Shown piece after piece: positions 8,242 through 18,271 of a stretch of 64,000 nucleotides of DNA. The stretch is from Haloferula helveola (GTDB taxonomy: Bacteria > Verrucomicrobiota > Verrucomicrobiia > Verrucomicrobiales > Akkermansiaceae): positions 5,456,001-5,520,000 of the forward strand of contig NZ_AP024702.1 of the NCBI RefSeq assembly GCF_037076345.1, in the 5' to 3' direction. The first letter of the stretch is position 1, and each line of letters opens with the position of its first letter. A program made the translations under genes and the position numbers. The notes beneath the pieces are model-generated. The model saw only the letters and a list, made by a program, of their open reading frames with translations. It had not been told where the DNA came from and made no database searches.

Positions 8242-9407
8242 AGAAGTTCCAAACCACCGCGACCCTGATCCTGACCGCCGTCACGCTGGGCGGTGCCTCC
8301 GCTCAGGACGCCCCGCCAAATCCGTATCTGTCGCTGCAGAACGAGATGAAGCAGTCGATCGCCCGCGGCAATGCGTGGCTCGCCGAGCAGCAGAACGAGA
8401 AGGGCTACTGGGGTGACCCGGGCCTTCCGGCCGTCACGGCTCTCGCCCTGACCGCAGCGGTGCGCGATCCCTCGCTCGACCTCTCCAAACCGTTCCCGGA
8501 GCACATTGAGAAGGGCTTCCAATGGCTGCTCTCCCAGCAGAAGGAGGACGGCGGCATCTACAATCGTGGTCTCGCGGTCTACAACACCGCCACCGCAGTC
8601 ACCGCTCTCACCGCCGCCGCGCGCGACGTCTACGAACCGGCGATCGTGAAGGGCCGGAATTACCTGATCTCGCAGCAGTGGGACATCGACAAGCCGAAGG
8701 AAACCGACAACCCGAACGACGGCGGGATCGGCTACGGTTCGAGCAATGACCACTCCGACCTCTCGAACACCTACCTCGCGATTGAGGCCCTCCGCCTTTC
8801 GCGCCAGGTGATCGAGGACGGCAAGCACGGCGAGCAGCCCGAACTCGACTGGGATGCCGCAATCACCTTCCTTTCCCGCTGCCAGAACCTGACCGAGACC
8901 AACGACCAGGAATGGGCGTCGGACGACCCGAAGAACAAGGGTGGCTTCATCTACAATCCGGAGAGCTCCAAAGCGGGCGAGGACGACCTCGGCAACGGCC
9001 AGATCGCGCTCCGCTCCTACGGTTCGATCTCCTACGCCGGCCTGCTCTCGCTAATCTACGCCAAGCTCGAACCGACCGACCCCCGCGTCGTTGCCGTGAA
9101 AGAGTGGCTGGGCAAGAACTACACCATCGATGAGAACCCGGGCATGGGAGCCCAAGGCCTCTATTACTACTACCAGGCAATGTCGAAGGCACTTTCCGCC
9201 GCGGGCATTGACCGGTTGCCGCTGGAGAACGGCAAGACCGCCGACTGGCGCAAGGACCTCGGCGGCAAGTTGCTCAGCCTCCAACGCGAGAACGGCTCAT
9301 GGGTCAACGACAACGCGCGCTGGATGGAGTCCGACGCGATGCTTGTCTCGGCCTACACGCTCATGGCGCTCGAGCAGGTCTACTTCTCGATCCCCGGCAA
9401 GCCCTGA
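8238..9407 (+). CDS. Secreted prenyltransferase/squalene-oxidase-repeat (alpha-toroid) protein
   Basis: A 389-aa protein with the signal peptide MKKFQTTATLILTAVTLGGASA followed by several terpenoid-cyclase-like helical repeats, recognised by phrases such as GNAWLAEQQNEKGYWG, GFQWLLSQQKEDGGIYN, NTATAVTALTAA and LLSLQRENGSWVND. These Q-x-x-x-G-x-W type repeats form an alpha/alpha barrel shared by squalene cyclases, prenyltransferase beta subunits and the thioester domain of alpha-2-macroglobulins. I see neither the DxDD motif of squalene-hopene cyclases nor a CxEQ thioester, so a cyclase reaction is not supported. A binding or scaffold role in the periplasm is possible. Its start overlaps the YdjY stop. 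A second such protein is encoded at 34135-35199. Confidence 0.8.
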   Translation: MKKFQTTATLILTAVTLGGASAQDAPPNPYLSLQNEMKQSIARGNAWLAEQQNEKGYWGDPGLPAVTALALTAAVRDPSLDLSKPFPEHIEKGFQWLLSQQKEDGGIYNRGLAVYNTATAVTALTAAARDVYEPAIVKGRNYLISQQWDIDKPKETDNPNDGGIGYGSSNDHSDLSNTYLAIEALRLSRQVIEDGKHGEQPELDWDAAITFLSRCQNLTETNDQEWASDDPKNKGGFIYNPESSKAGEDDLGNGQIALRSYGSISYAGLLSLIYAKLEPTDPRVVAVKEWLGKNYTIDENPGMGAQGLYYYYQAMSKALSAAGIDRLPLENGKTADWRKDLGGKLLSLQRENGSWVNDNARWMESDAMLVSAYTLMALEQVYFSIPGKP

Positions 9408-9423
9408 CCCCGTTCGACGCGCT

Positions 9424-10155
9424 TCATCTGATCTGAAGGGCGAACGGCCGGTGATCGGACGACACCCTGTCTTCGATCACCCTGACCTTTCCGACCACGC
9501 GCAGTCCCTTGACCAGCGCGTGGTCGATTTCCTTTACGGGCGCTGTCGAAGAATAGGTAAAGCCCGGGGCCTCCTTCTGCGCCGTCTTCCAGTCTTCGTT
9601 AAAGACCGCCAATGGTTGGGAACCCGGGATATCGTTGAAGTCGCCACAGAGAATCACTTTCGGGGATTCCTCCAGAGCGCTGGCCAGAAACTTTGCTTGG
9701 GCGATTCGCCGACCGTCGTCCTGATGGTCGAGATGAACGCTGACGATGCTCAGCTTCCGGTCGCCGTCGCGAACCGTCACCTCAAGCGCGATCCGCGGCT
9801 CGCCTTCACCCGGCAGCCGATGCACCCGATGCGACACCACCGGTAGCCGGCTGAGAACCGCGAGCCCATACTCGCCTCCTCCGAAATCCATCGCCTTGCC
9901 GAAAACCGGAGTCAGCCCGGTCAACCTGCCCAGCTCGACGGCCTGATCGACCTTGCCGCTGCGGCCACAGAGCTTGTCGACCTCCTGCAAGGCCACCAGG
10001 TCGGCCTTCTCCTCGGTGATTCTTTGGGCAATCCGCTCGAGGTCCGTCTTCCGGTCCATGCCCTGCCCGTGATGGATGTTCCAGCACATCACCCGCAGGG
10101 GTTCCGCGAGCACCATCGGCGAAGCGAAAAGCAACAAAAGCAGCGCCAACCTCAT
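9424..10155 (-). CDS. Secreted endonuclease/exonuclease/phosphatase-family hydrolase
   Basis: A 243-aa metal-dependent phosphoesterase with the signal peptide MRLALLLLLFASPMVLA. Family motifs run in order: VMCWNIHHGQG near residue 22, LVALQEVDKLC with the catalytic Glu, YGLAVLSRLPV, SVHLDH, the GDFNDIP motif near residue 170, and the C-terminal SSDHRPFAL with its catalytic His. All metal and catalytic positions look intact. Secreted members act on nucleic acids, inositol phosphates or phospholipids; the substrate here cannot be told. It is divergent from pgsA, with 71 bp between start codons, and convergent with the toroid gene. Confidence 0.9.
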   Translation of the reverse strand: MRLALLLLLFASPMVLAEPLRVMCWNIHHGQGMDRKTDLERIAQRITEEKADLVALQEVDKLCGRSGKVDQAVELGRLTGLTPVFGKAMDFGGGEYGLAVLSRLPVVSHRVHRLPGEGEPRIALEVTVRDGDRKLSIVSVHLDHQDDGRRIAQAKFLASALEESPKVILCGDFNDIPGSQPLAVFNEDWKTAQKEAPGFTYSSTAPVKEIDHALVKGLRVVGKVRVIEDRVSSDHRPFALQIR

Positions 10156-10226
10156 GCCGGAATCCTACGCTTGCCCTGCATCCGACTTCTCGCTTTTCCC
10201 GGAATCATCTGCTAGAAAGAACCGCC

Positions 10227-10826
10227 ATGACCCTTGCCAGCAAGATCACGATCAGCCGAATCCTGCTGGTTCCGGTGTTCGCCACGCTGGCGATTTACTA
10301 CGGCATCAGCGTCGAGGAGGGGCATCCGGAGGAGTGGCTCCGGTGGTCCGCCCTCGCCGTGTTCATCATCGCCTCGGCCAGCGACGGCCTCGACGGATGG
10401 ATCGCCCGGCGCTTCAACCAGCGCTCCCACTTCGGCGCCGTCATCGACCCGATTGCCGACAAGGCCCTTCTGCTGACGGGCATCATCACGCTCAGCGCCG
10501 TCGACTGGGGCGCCGACGGGTGGAGCATTCCGCTGTGGTTCGCGGCGCTGGTGATCGTCCGCGACATCATCATCCTCGGCGGACTGGCGATTATCCACTT
10601 CGTGAACCATGAGATGCACCACGCGCCGCACTGGACCGGCAAGGTTTGCACCTTCGCCCAGATGTTCACACTCGGCTGGGTGATGCTCAAGGTCGTCCCG
10701 TTCTCGCCGATGTATCCCTGCATCTTCGCGGCGGTTTTCACGGTCTGGTCAGGCTACATCTACCTGCGCGCCGGCATCCGCCAGTTGCAGGAGTCGCCGA
10801 AGAGCCATCCGGGCTCCCACCCGTGA
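10227..10826 (+). CDS. pgsA: CDP-diacylglycerol--glycerol-3-phosphate 3-phosphatidyltransferase
   Basis: Integral membrane enzyme (199 aa) that makes phosphatidylglycerophosphate, the committed step to phosphatidylglycerol. The CDP-alcohol phosphatidyltransferase signature DG-x2-AR-x8-G-x3-D-x3-D is intact from DGLDGWIARRFNQ through GAVIDPIAD (about residues 54-78). Several hydrophobic segments cover the rest, and the length is normal. The downstream gene der starts 58 bp later on the same strand, so the two may be co-transcribed. Other CDP-alcohol transferases share the motif, but the N-terminal ASKITISRILLVPVF favours PgsA. Confidence 0.9.
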   Translation: MTLASKITISRILLVPVFATLAIYYGISVEEGHPEEWLRWSALAVFIIASASDGLDGWIARRFNQRSHFGAVIDPIADKALLLTGIITLSAVDWGADGWSIPLWFAALVIVRDIIILGGLAIIHFVNHEMHHAPHWTGKVCTFAQMFTLGWVMLKVVPFSPMYPCIFAAVFTVWSGYIYLRAGIRQLQESPKSHPGSHP

Positions 10827-10884
10827 TCCCAAATACCGCAATTATCCAATTCCCAATTGCGCTCCGCTCCCTGAGCCTCCCCGC

Positions 10885-12264
10885 ATGCCCACGGTCGCCA
10901 TCGTCGGTCGCCCCAACGTCGGGAAGTCCGCCCTCTTCAACCGCCTCGCCAAGCGGAGGATCGCGATTGTCCACGATCAGCCGGGGGTGACCCGTGACCG
11001 GCTATCCGCCCCCTGCCTCGCCACCGAGCACCGGTGCACGATCATCGACACCGGCGGGATCGGTGCCACGCTGGATGACGGGTTTGCCGCCCAGGTCACG
11101 CTGGAGGCCGACATCGCGATCCAGACGGCCGACCTCATCCTGTTCGTGGTCGATGCCCAGGAAGGCCTGACCCCGATCGACCAGGCACTCGCTCAGAAGC
11201 TCCGCAAGGCTGGCATCCCGGTCGTTCTGGTCGTCAACAAGGTCGACGACAAGAAGCACGAGAACGCCTTTGCCGACATGAGCGGACTCGGACTCGGAGA
11301 CGGCTTCGCGGTTTCCGCAGAGCACGGAAAAGGCATGGGCAAGCTCGCCGGCGAAATCGACCGCCAGATCGAACCGCTGGCCGGCGAGATCGAGGAAGCC
11401 GTCGAGGAGGCCGTGGAAAGCGGGATCCGGCTCGCCATCATCGGCAAGCCGAACGCCGGCAAGTCCTCGCTCGTGAACGCGATCCTCAAGGATGACCGGA
11501 CGATCGTTTCCGACATCGCCGGCACCACGCGCGACGCAATCGACCTGCCCTACGAGTTTGGCGGCGAACGCTTCACGCTGATCGACACGGCCGGACTTCG
11601 CCAGCGGTCCCGGCGAGATTCTTCGGTCGAGGTGTTCTCCGCGATGCGGACCGAGAAGGCGATCCGACGCTGCGACCTGTGCGTGCTGGTCATCGACCTT
11701 GCCTCGGGTGTCAGCGCCCAGGATCGCAAGATCGCACAGGTCGTCCTCAAGGAAAAGAAGCCGTGCATGATCGTCCTCAACAAGTTCGATCTCTTCCACC
11801 CGGGCGCCCCGCTCAAGGAGCGCAAGAAGGAAGCGGAGTCGCAGGTCCGCCGCGAACTGTTCTTCCTCAGCTACGCGCCGTTCGTTTGCGTGTCCGCTAA
11901 GGAAGGCACTGCGATCCCCCAGATCTTCAAGCAGATCCTCGCGATCCGCGACTCGGCCCAGAAGGTGCCGAGCACCGGTACACTAAACCGCTTCCTGCAC
12001 CAGGCCTTCGAAACCAACCCTCCGCCCACCGTTGGCAAAGGCACGCGCAGGCTGAAGCTCTATTACGCCACCAGCGCGGTCAATGAGCGCTACCGAACCG
12101 TGCCTGTTCCGACCTTCGTACTGTTCGTCAACGACAAGACCCTGATGAGCTCCAGCTACGAGCAGTATCTGTCGAACCGGCTCCGCGAGTCGAATCCGGC
12201 ACCGGGCGTTCCCGTCGTGTTCTCCGTCCGCTCCCGGCGCCGCGAGGAGCGGAACTACCGCTGA
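10885..12264 (+). CDS. der: Ribosome biogenesis GTPase Der (EngA)
   Basis: Essential tandem GTPase (459 aa) that acts in 50S subunit maturation. The first G domain has GRPNVGKSALFN (P-loop), DTGGIG and NKVD; the second has GKPNAGKSSLVN near residue 182, DTAGLR and NKFD. The C-terminal KH-like domain ends in a basic tail (VRSRRREERNYR), as usual for Der. The length and the two-domain arrangement are typical. It follows pgsA by 58 bp on the same strand, and a palindromic element (12292-12356) lies just after its stop. Confidence 0.97.
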   Translation: MPTVAIVGRPNVGKSALFNRLAKRRIAIVHDQPGVTRDRLSAPCLATEHRCTIIDTGGIGATLDDGFAAQVTLEADIAIQTADLILFVVDAQEGLTPIDQALAQKLRKAGIPVVLVVNKVDDKKHENAFADMSGLGLGDGFAVSAEHGKGMGKLAGEIDRQIEPLAGEIEEAVEEAVESGIRLAIIGKPNAGKSSLVNAILKDDRTIVSDIAGTTRDAIDLPYEFGGERFTLIDTAGLRQRSRRDSSVEVFSAMRTEKAIRRCDLCVLVIDLASGVSAQDRKIAQVVLKEKKPCMIVLNKFDLFHPGAPLKERKKEAESQVRRELFFLSYAPFVCVSAKEGTAIPQIFKQILAIRDSAQKVPSTGTLNRFLHQAFETNPPPTVGKGTRRLKLYYATSAVNERYRTVPVPTFVLFVNDKTLMSSSYEQYLSNRLRESNPAPGVPVVFSVRSRRREERNYR

Positions 12265-12291
12265 AGCTCCGCAATCACGACGGAGTTCTCC

Positions 12292-12356
12292 GGACCGCGC
12301 GAACCCACTCGCGCAAGGGCGGCTACGGAAGACGTGCGACTGGGCTGGCGCGGTCC
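12292..12356. repeat. Paired nested-palindrome element (GGACCGCG family)
   Basis: Two 23-bp arms lie in inverted orientation, 12292-12314 and 12334-12356, matching at 19 of 23 positions. Each arm starts GGACCGCG at its outer end and carries an internal self-complementary part. It lies between der and the OppD-type gene. The family is also at 34053-34128, with half copies at 5259 and 46683. Confidence 0.75.
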
Positions 12357-12435
12357 GAACCCTCCGCCCACCCACATTTTCGGAACAAATTCCCTGCCCA
12401 CCCGGCAGTATCCGTGCTTTGAAAGGTCCAGCACG

Positions 12436-13410
12436 ATGGCCCTTCTCGACGTTCAGAACCTCACCACCCGCTTCCACACCCGCAACGGCGTCGTTCATGC
12501 GGTCGAAGACGTCTCCTTCAAGGTCAAGGCAGGCGAAACGCTCGGAATCGTCGGGGAGTCGGGATCCGGGAAATCGGTGACCTGCTACTCGTTGCTCGGC
12601 CTGATTCCACAGCCTCCAGGCCGGATTCACTCGGGTAAGGCGATCTTTGACGGCGTCGACCTCCTGCAGGCCAGGGAGCGCGAACTGCGTGGCATCCGCG
12701 GCAAACGGATCTCGATGATCTTCCAGGATCCGATGACTTCGTTGAATCCGTTCATGCGGATCCGCGACCAACTTACCGAACCGCTCGAGATCCACGAGAA
12801 TCTTCGCGGCAAGGCGGCCGTAAGCCGCGCCATCGACGCGCTGGCCGAGGTCGGCATCCCGGAACCCGAGAAACGCATCGAGGCCTACCCCCACGAGTTC
12901 TCCGGCGGCATGCGGCAGCGCGTGATGATCGCGATGGCACTCATCACCCGACCCGAGCTGCTCATCTGTGATGAGCCGACCACGGCACTCGACGTGACAG
13001 TGCAAAAGCAGGTCCTCGACCTGATCCGCGAGCGTCAGAACGAACTGGGCACCGCGGTCATCTTCATCACGCACGACCTCGAGGTCGTCTCGCAAGTCTG
13101 CGACTTCGTCAACGTGATGTATGCCGGCCGAATCGTCGAAAGCGCCTCACGCGAGGAACTCTTCCGGAAGCCGCTCCACGCCTACACCCGATCGCTGCTC
13201 CAGAGCATCCCGGCCCGCCACCAGAAAGGTGAGGAACTCTACACCATTCCGGGACTTCCGCCGAACATGTCGAATCCGCCCGCGGGCTGCGCGTTCGCCC
13301 CGAGAAACCGGATCGGCAATGCGGAGCTCTGCGTCACCGACCACCCGCCGGAACTGACCGAGATCACGCCCGGGCACTACGCCCAGAACTGCCCCGGTTG
13401 CCTAGCCTAG
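12436..13410 (+). CDS. Oligopeptide/dipeptide ABC transporter ATP-binding protein (OppD/DppD type)
   Basis: ATPase subunit (324 aa) of a peptide-type ABC importer. Walker A is GESGSGKS near residue 42, the Q-loop is [11 protein letters not shown], the signature is SGGMRQRV, Walker B is [12 protein letters not shown], and the H-loop is ITHDLE. The C-terminal oligopeptide-binding extension is present ([10 protein letters not shown] near residue 270) and ends in a Cys-rich tail (CVTD, NCPGC). The ATG at 12436 gives the standard [14 protein letters not shown]-terminus. No permease, binding protein or OppF partner is adjacent, so it is an orphan ATPase that must pair with subunits encoded elsewhere. 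Confidence 0.92.
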   Translation: MALLDVQNLTTRFHTRNGVVHAVEDVSFKVKAGETLGIVGESGSGKSVTCYSLLGLIPQPPGRIHSGKAIFDGVDLLQARERELRGIRGKRISMIFQDPMTSLNPFMRIRDQLTEPLEIHENLRGKAAVSRAIDALAEVGIPEPEKRIEAYPHEFSGGMRQRVMIAMALITRPELLICDEPTTALDVTVQKQVLDLIRERQNELGTAVIFITHDLEVVSQVCDFVNVMYAGRIVESASREELFRKPLHAYTRSLLQSIPARHQKGEELYTIPGLPPNMSNPPAGCAFAPRNRIGNAELCVTDHPPELTEITPGHYAQNCPGCLA

Positions 13411-13477
13411 GGAGCGCGGCTTTGGAAGCCGCTGCCGGGTTGCAGGTGGAAAGCTGCGGCTTACAAAGCCGCTCTCC
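13411..13477. repeat. Paired nested palindrome of a second sequence type
   Basis: Two 22-bp arms, 13411-13432 and 13456-13477, are inverted repeats matching at about 20 positions. Each arm is itself a hairpin (GCGGCTT pairs with AAGCCGC). It begins directly after the OppD-type stop and ends 9 bp before the dnaN stop, so it fills the gap between two convergent genes. The architecture matches the GGACCGCG family while the sequence differs. Confidence 0.75.
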
Positions 13478-13485
13478 TGAGTACC

Positions 13486-14583
<1,098 letters not shown>

Positions 14584-14725
14584 TGCTCGGTCGGACGCCG
14601 GTCAATCGTGCGTCTGCCGAATGCTCTGCCCAGACCCGAAGGCTTGGCAAGCCTTCGTTTGGCCTTACCGGCACTTGTTCACAAGTTACGGCAATCCCTG
14701 AATTTCAAAAACTTTTGCAAGTTGT
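14584..14725 (-). promoter_or_regulatory. dnaA-dnaN intergenic region with two palindromes
   Basis: This 142-bp spacer carries a 9-bp-stem hairpin (14637-14645 with 14649-14657, loop GGC) and a smaller palindrome, ACTTGT-TC-ACAAGT, near 14672-14687. The latter contains TTGTTCACA, one base from the DnaA-box consensus TTATNCACA. There is no T-run after the large hairpin, so it is not a standard terminator. It may affect dnaN expression or bind DnaA. Confidence 0.35.
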
Positions 14726-16153
14726 TCAGCGTCTGAGATCCGCCTCGATCTGCTGGATCCGGTCCCGGAGCTCCCGATCGACATCAATCTGCGATTTCAC
14801 CTTCTTCACCGCGTGAATCACGGTCCCGTGGTCCCTTCCGCCAAAGGCCTCGCCGATCTCGATCAGCGACGATTTGGTGAGCTGGCGGCTGAGATACATC
14901 GCGATCTGGCGCGGCCCAGCGATGCTGGCCGGGCGACGGCGGCTGGTCATGTCCGCCAGCCGCATGTCGAAGTGCTCGGCCACGGTCCGCTGGATCGAGT
15001 CGATCGTGACTTGGCGTCCGTTCTCCTCGCGGAAGAGGTCCCGCAGCAGGTGCTCCACCTTTTCCAAGGTCACCCGCTCCCCGGCGAGCGACGCGAATGT
15101 TCCGACCCGCATGAGCCCGCCTTCGAGCCGCCGCACGTTGGTCCGGATGCGCTCGGCGAGCAGGCGGACGATGCCGTCATCCACGCGTACCTTCCACTCC
15201 TCCACCTTCCGCTGGAGAATCGCCAGCCGGGTCTCGAAGGCAGGCGCCTGGAGTTCGACCGTGAGTCCGCACTCGAAGCGCGACACCAGCCGCGGCTCGA
15301 GGTTTTTGATCTCCGACGCCGGCCGGTCGCTGGTGAGAACCACCTGGCAGCGACCGTCGAGAAGCGTGTTGAAGGTGTGGAAGAATTCCTCCTGCGAGCG
15401 TTCCTTGCCGCCGAGGAACTGGACATCATCGATGAGCATCACTTCGGCACTGCGATAGCGGCGGCGGAACTTCTCAAGGTCCCCTTTGCGGACCGCGTCG
15501 ATGAACTCGTTGGTGAACTTCTCGCAGGTCAGGTAGACCACCTTCGACGCCTTGGTGCGTCGGAGCCACTCCTGGCCGACCGCCTGCATCAGGTGGGTCT
15601 TCCCGAGTCCGGGTCCGCCATGAATGAAGAGCGGGTTATAGCCCCGGCCCCTGCCTTGCGCGACCGCCTCACAGGCGGCGTGGGCGAACTGGCTGTTGTT
15701 GCCGACCACGAACGATTCGAACGCGAACGAGGGATTGAGACCGGCCCGCTTGAGGTTCCGATCCAGATCCTTGCCGTCCGCCGAGGGCTCCACGGCCGGG
15801 AACCAATCGTCCTGCTCGGCTGCCTCGTCCTCAGGCGGCGCCTCGGCAACAACCTCCTTCACCGGCGCGACAACCAGCTTCACCTCGGCCACGTCGGGGA
15901 ACTGTTCGCGAACGGCCGCGGTCAGCTCGTTGAGGTAGTTCGTTTCGATCCACACATGGTGGATTTCGTTCGGCAGAAGAATTTCAGCGGTGCGGTCCTC
16001 GACCTTGCCCAAACGTGACGCCCGAAACCAACGCTCGAACGCATCCTTGCTGACCAATCCACTCAGTCTCTCGCAGACTCCGAGCCAATCCTCCGCCGTC
16101 TGCTCCGACCCGTTGTTGTCATCCGACCTTGCCAACGCTCCCGCCTGGTCCAT
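14726..16153 (-). CDS. dnaA: Chromosomal replication initiator DnaA
   Basis: AAA+ initiator (475 aa) that binds DnaA boxes and melts the origin. Domain I is near residues 20-90. A variable acidic linker (EAPPEDEAAEQDD) follows. The ATPase domain has LFIHGGPGLGKTHLMQAVG (Walker A) and EVMLIDDVQFLGGKERSQ (Walker B). The C-terminal DNA-binding domain has the signature IGEAFGGRDHGTVIHAVKKV. The ATG at 16153 (MDQAGALAR) was chosen over one 48 bp upstream because the extra Arg-rich stretch is not typical. Upstream is the longest gene-free stretch of the window, which may hold the origin. Confidence 0.96.
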   Translation of the reverse strand: MDQAGALARSDDNNGSEQTAEDWLGVCERLSGLVSKDAFERWFRASRLGKVEDRTAEILLPNEIHHVWIETNYLNELTAAVREQFPDVAEVKLVVAPVKEVVAEAPPEDEAAEQDDWFPAVEPSADGKDLDRNLKRAGLNPSFAFESFVVGNNSQFAHAACEAVAQGRGRGYNPLFIHGGPGLGKTHLMQAVGQEWLRRTKASKVVYLTCEKFTNEFIDAVRKGDLEKFRRRYRSAEVMLIDDVQFLGGKERSQEEFFHTFNTLLDGRCQVVLTSDRPASEIKNLEPRLVSRFECGLTVELQAPAFETRLAILQRKVEEWKVRVDDGIVRLLAERIRTNVRRLEGGLMRVGTFASLAGERVTLEKVEHLLRDLFREENGRQVTIDSIQRTVAEHFDMRLADMTSRRRPASIAGPRQIAMYLSRQLTKSSLIEIGEAFGGRDHGTVIHAVKKVKSQIDVDRELRDRIQQIEADLRR

Positions 16154-16606
16154 CTGTTTCCGTGCTCTAAAAATAAGGGTTCTTTCCCGGCGTCTGACCA
16201 TCGGACCACATGCTCCGCGGCGACCGGGGTGAAAGCTTTAAAGGAACGGGCACCCCGGATGGAAAACCTTTTGATCCCACTCTAACAATTGATGCAGTTC
16301 GGTGCCTTTCCACAAGCGTTCCACGGTTTCGGATTTTTAAAATCTTGACGCTGGATTTGCTTCATTTCTCCGAATGAAATGCGCGCCAGCCACCGGAACA
16401 CCTACAAATCAACCAGTTGGTTTTCGTGTTTTTACGGGTGTTTTTACGGTGGATCCAAAACTTACAAATCCGTCACAGTCGGATAGACAGGTTTGATCAT
16501 CGGAAGCTCTGCGCAGCCTTCAGCCGGGCAAGACGAACCAAACCCGACTCTTCCTCAACGTCTTGCGCCAAGACTGGGGTCACGAGCGACCATCAAAGCC
16601 GCAATT
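16154..16606. other. 450-bp gene-free stretch upstream of dnaA; possible oriC / dnaA promoter
   Basis: No credible gene lies here, and it is the only gap over 300 bp. The part at 16260-16480 is clearly more AT-rich than its surroundings. It holds a perfect 12-bp tandem repeat GTGTTTTTACGG (16426-16437 and 16438-16449), two copies of ACAAATC in similar context (16404 and 16464), and a weak DnaA-box-like CTTTCCACA (16306-16314). Origins are often next to dnaA, but I found no cluster of good DnaA boxes, so the origin call is tentative. The dnaA promoter should lie here in any case. Confidence 0.35.
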
Positions 16607-18193
16607 TCACGAATCGGTGTCGCGCTCAATCCGACCGATCGGCAGCATCGAGCATGCCAGCGTCAGGATGGCATTGATCGGGTAGAACCACGGGAAAGCA
16701 ATTTGGGGACGGCTCTGAACCAGCGCTTCCGGAGAGATCTGCAGCGCCTCGAGCAAGCGGGGCAATTCGGGACGCACCCACGCGACCAGCGCCATCGAGA
16801 GCACGACACCGATCACGATCCCGATGAAGCTGCGCCGGCCCTGCAGGATGGCCGCCAGCAGGATGCCAAGCAGCGGTCCGTAAGTGTAAGCCACCATACC
16901 GAAGGCGAGATCGATCAGGTTCTTGTCCTCGGCATCCTTCCGGCTTGCCGCCATCCAGACCGCAAAACTGGTGAGGAAGATCGCCCAGATCACCACCGTC
17001 CAGCGGGACAGCTTCACCATCCGGGCACTCCCCTCCTCTGCTTCGACCTTCTCCCGCCCCAGCACCGCCGAGAGCGTGGTCTGGGAAAGGGCGGCCAGCA
17101 CCGAGTCGAGGCTCGAGATCGCCGCCGCGAAAGCACCGGCGAGAATGAGACCGGTCAGTCCCGGCGGAAGCACGGTGACGATCCAGACCGGAAAGACGTT
17201 GTTCGGGTCCTCGGCAAACTTGGCTGCCTCATCCGGCGTCAGGCCTTTGATCTGATACCACGCGAACAGACCGGAACCGACCGCGAGCATCAGGAGTGTG
17301 GTGGCGATCGCGACACTGCTCCAAAGCATCGCCTTGCGGGCCTCGTGCTGGGATCCGCAGCAGAACATCCGCTGGGCGTTGAGCTGGTCGGTCCCGAAGG
17401 CGGCGAGATTCTGGAACGGCATGGCAATCACCCCGACCCAGAACGTGTAGTTCAGCAGCGAGTTCTCCCACGGCAGCGTGAAATCGAAGATCCGCATCTT
17501 GTCGACCGCGACGCCCTCGGGGGTCGTGAATCCGCGGTTGACCGCGACGATCTCGTCCCATCCCAGGTGGCTGACCAGCCAGCTGAGCGCCAGCACCCCG
17601 CCGAGCAAGAAGACGCCGAACTGGATGACGTCGGTCCAGATGACCGTCCGCATGCCGCCCATCAGGGTCCACGCCAGCGCGAAGACGCCGATCGCGACGA
17701 TGCACCACGTCATGCTCCAGCCGGTCACCGCGTAGAGGATCACCGCCGTCACCAGCACCCGCACGCTCTGGCCGAGAATCGCCCCGAGCGAGAAAAGCAG
17801 CGTCACCAGCTTGCGAACCGGCTCGCCCAGCCGGTTTCCCATGAAATCGTAAGGGCTGTAGATTTCCCGGGCATAGTAGAGCGGGACCAGCCAGTAGCCG
17901 ACGATGAAGCGGGCGATGATCGAACCGATGCCCCACTGCAGGTAGGTCCAGTCACCTTGGGCCGCATAGACGCCCCCGGGGACTCCGATAAAGGTGAGCG
18001 CGCTGATCTCGGTGGCGATCATCGAACCGGAAACCGCCCACCAAGGCATCGAGCGCCCCCCGAGGAAGAAATCCTTCACCGTCGCCGCCTTGCCGCTCAT
18101 GACGTGGCCGATCCACGTGGTGAAGACCATGTAGAACGCCACCACCGCCCAGTCCCAGCCCGTGAAGTGCGTCTCGATCGCCCCAATCAGCAT
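16607..18193 (-). CDS. Sodium:solute symporter (SSS family)
   Basis: Integral membrane transporter (528 aa) with about 13-14 hydrophobic segments. Family marks include KDFFLGGRSMPWWAVSGSM near residue 40, SALTFIGVPGGVYA, GGMRTVIWTDVIQF, and LAGAFAAAISSLDSVLAALS (about residue 320), which matches the SSS region lining the Na+ site. The substrate cannot be read from sequence; sugars, amino acids, pantothenate or sialic acid are all possible. The ATG at 18193 removes an open Arg/Ala-rich extension that overlaps a divergent small gene. It is divergent from that small gene (78 bp between starts). Confidence 0.92.
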   Translation of the reverse strand: MLIGAIETHFTGWDWAVVAFYMVFTTWIGHVMSGKAATVKDFFLGGRSMPWWAVSGSMIATEISALTFIGVPGGVYAAQGDWTYLQWGIGSIIARFIVGYWLVPLYYAREIYSPYDFMGNRLGEPVRKLVTLLFSLGAILGQSVRVLVTAVILYAVTGWSMTWCIVAIGVFALAWTLMGGMRTVIWTDVIQFGVFLLGGVLALSWLVSHLGWDEIVAVNRGFTTPEGVAVDKMRIFDFTLPWENSLLNYTFWVGVIAMPFQNLAAFGTDQLNAQRMFCCGSQHEARKAMLWSSVAIATTLLMLAVGSGLFAWYQIKGLTPDEAAKFAEDPNNVFPVWIVTVLPPGLTGLILAGAFAAAISSLDSVLAALSQTTLSAVLGREKVEAEEGSARMVKLSRWTVVIWAIFLTSFAVWMAASRKDAEDKNLIDLAFGMVAYTYGPLLGILLAAILQGRRSFIGIVIGVVLSMALVAWVRPELPRLLEALQISPEALVQSRPQIAFPWFYPINAILTLACSMLPIGRIERDTDS

Positions 18194-18271
18194 GGCGCAC
18201 GCTACGGGTTCGGCTGCGGATCCGTCCACGTCCGATTTGCCAGCGGCCGGCCCTCCAGCCATCCTCGCCCG

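Noticed and set aside
8238-9407. Squalene-hopene cyclase activity for the toroid protein
   Set aside because: The repeats fit the fold, but I cannot find the DxDD catalytic motif, the protein is much shorter than a cyclase, and it has a signal peptide.
14637-14657. Hairpin between dnaA and dnaN as a terminator
   Set aside because: On the minus strand the stem is followed by GGGTCTGGG, not a T-run, so it is listed only as a palindrome in the spacer.
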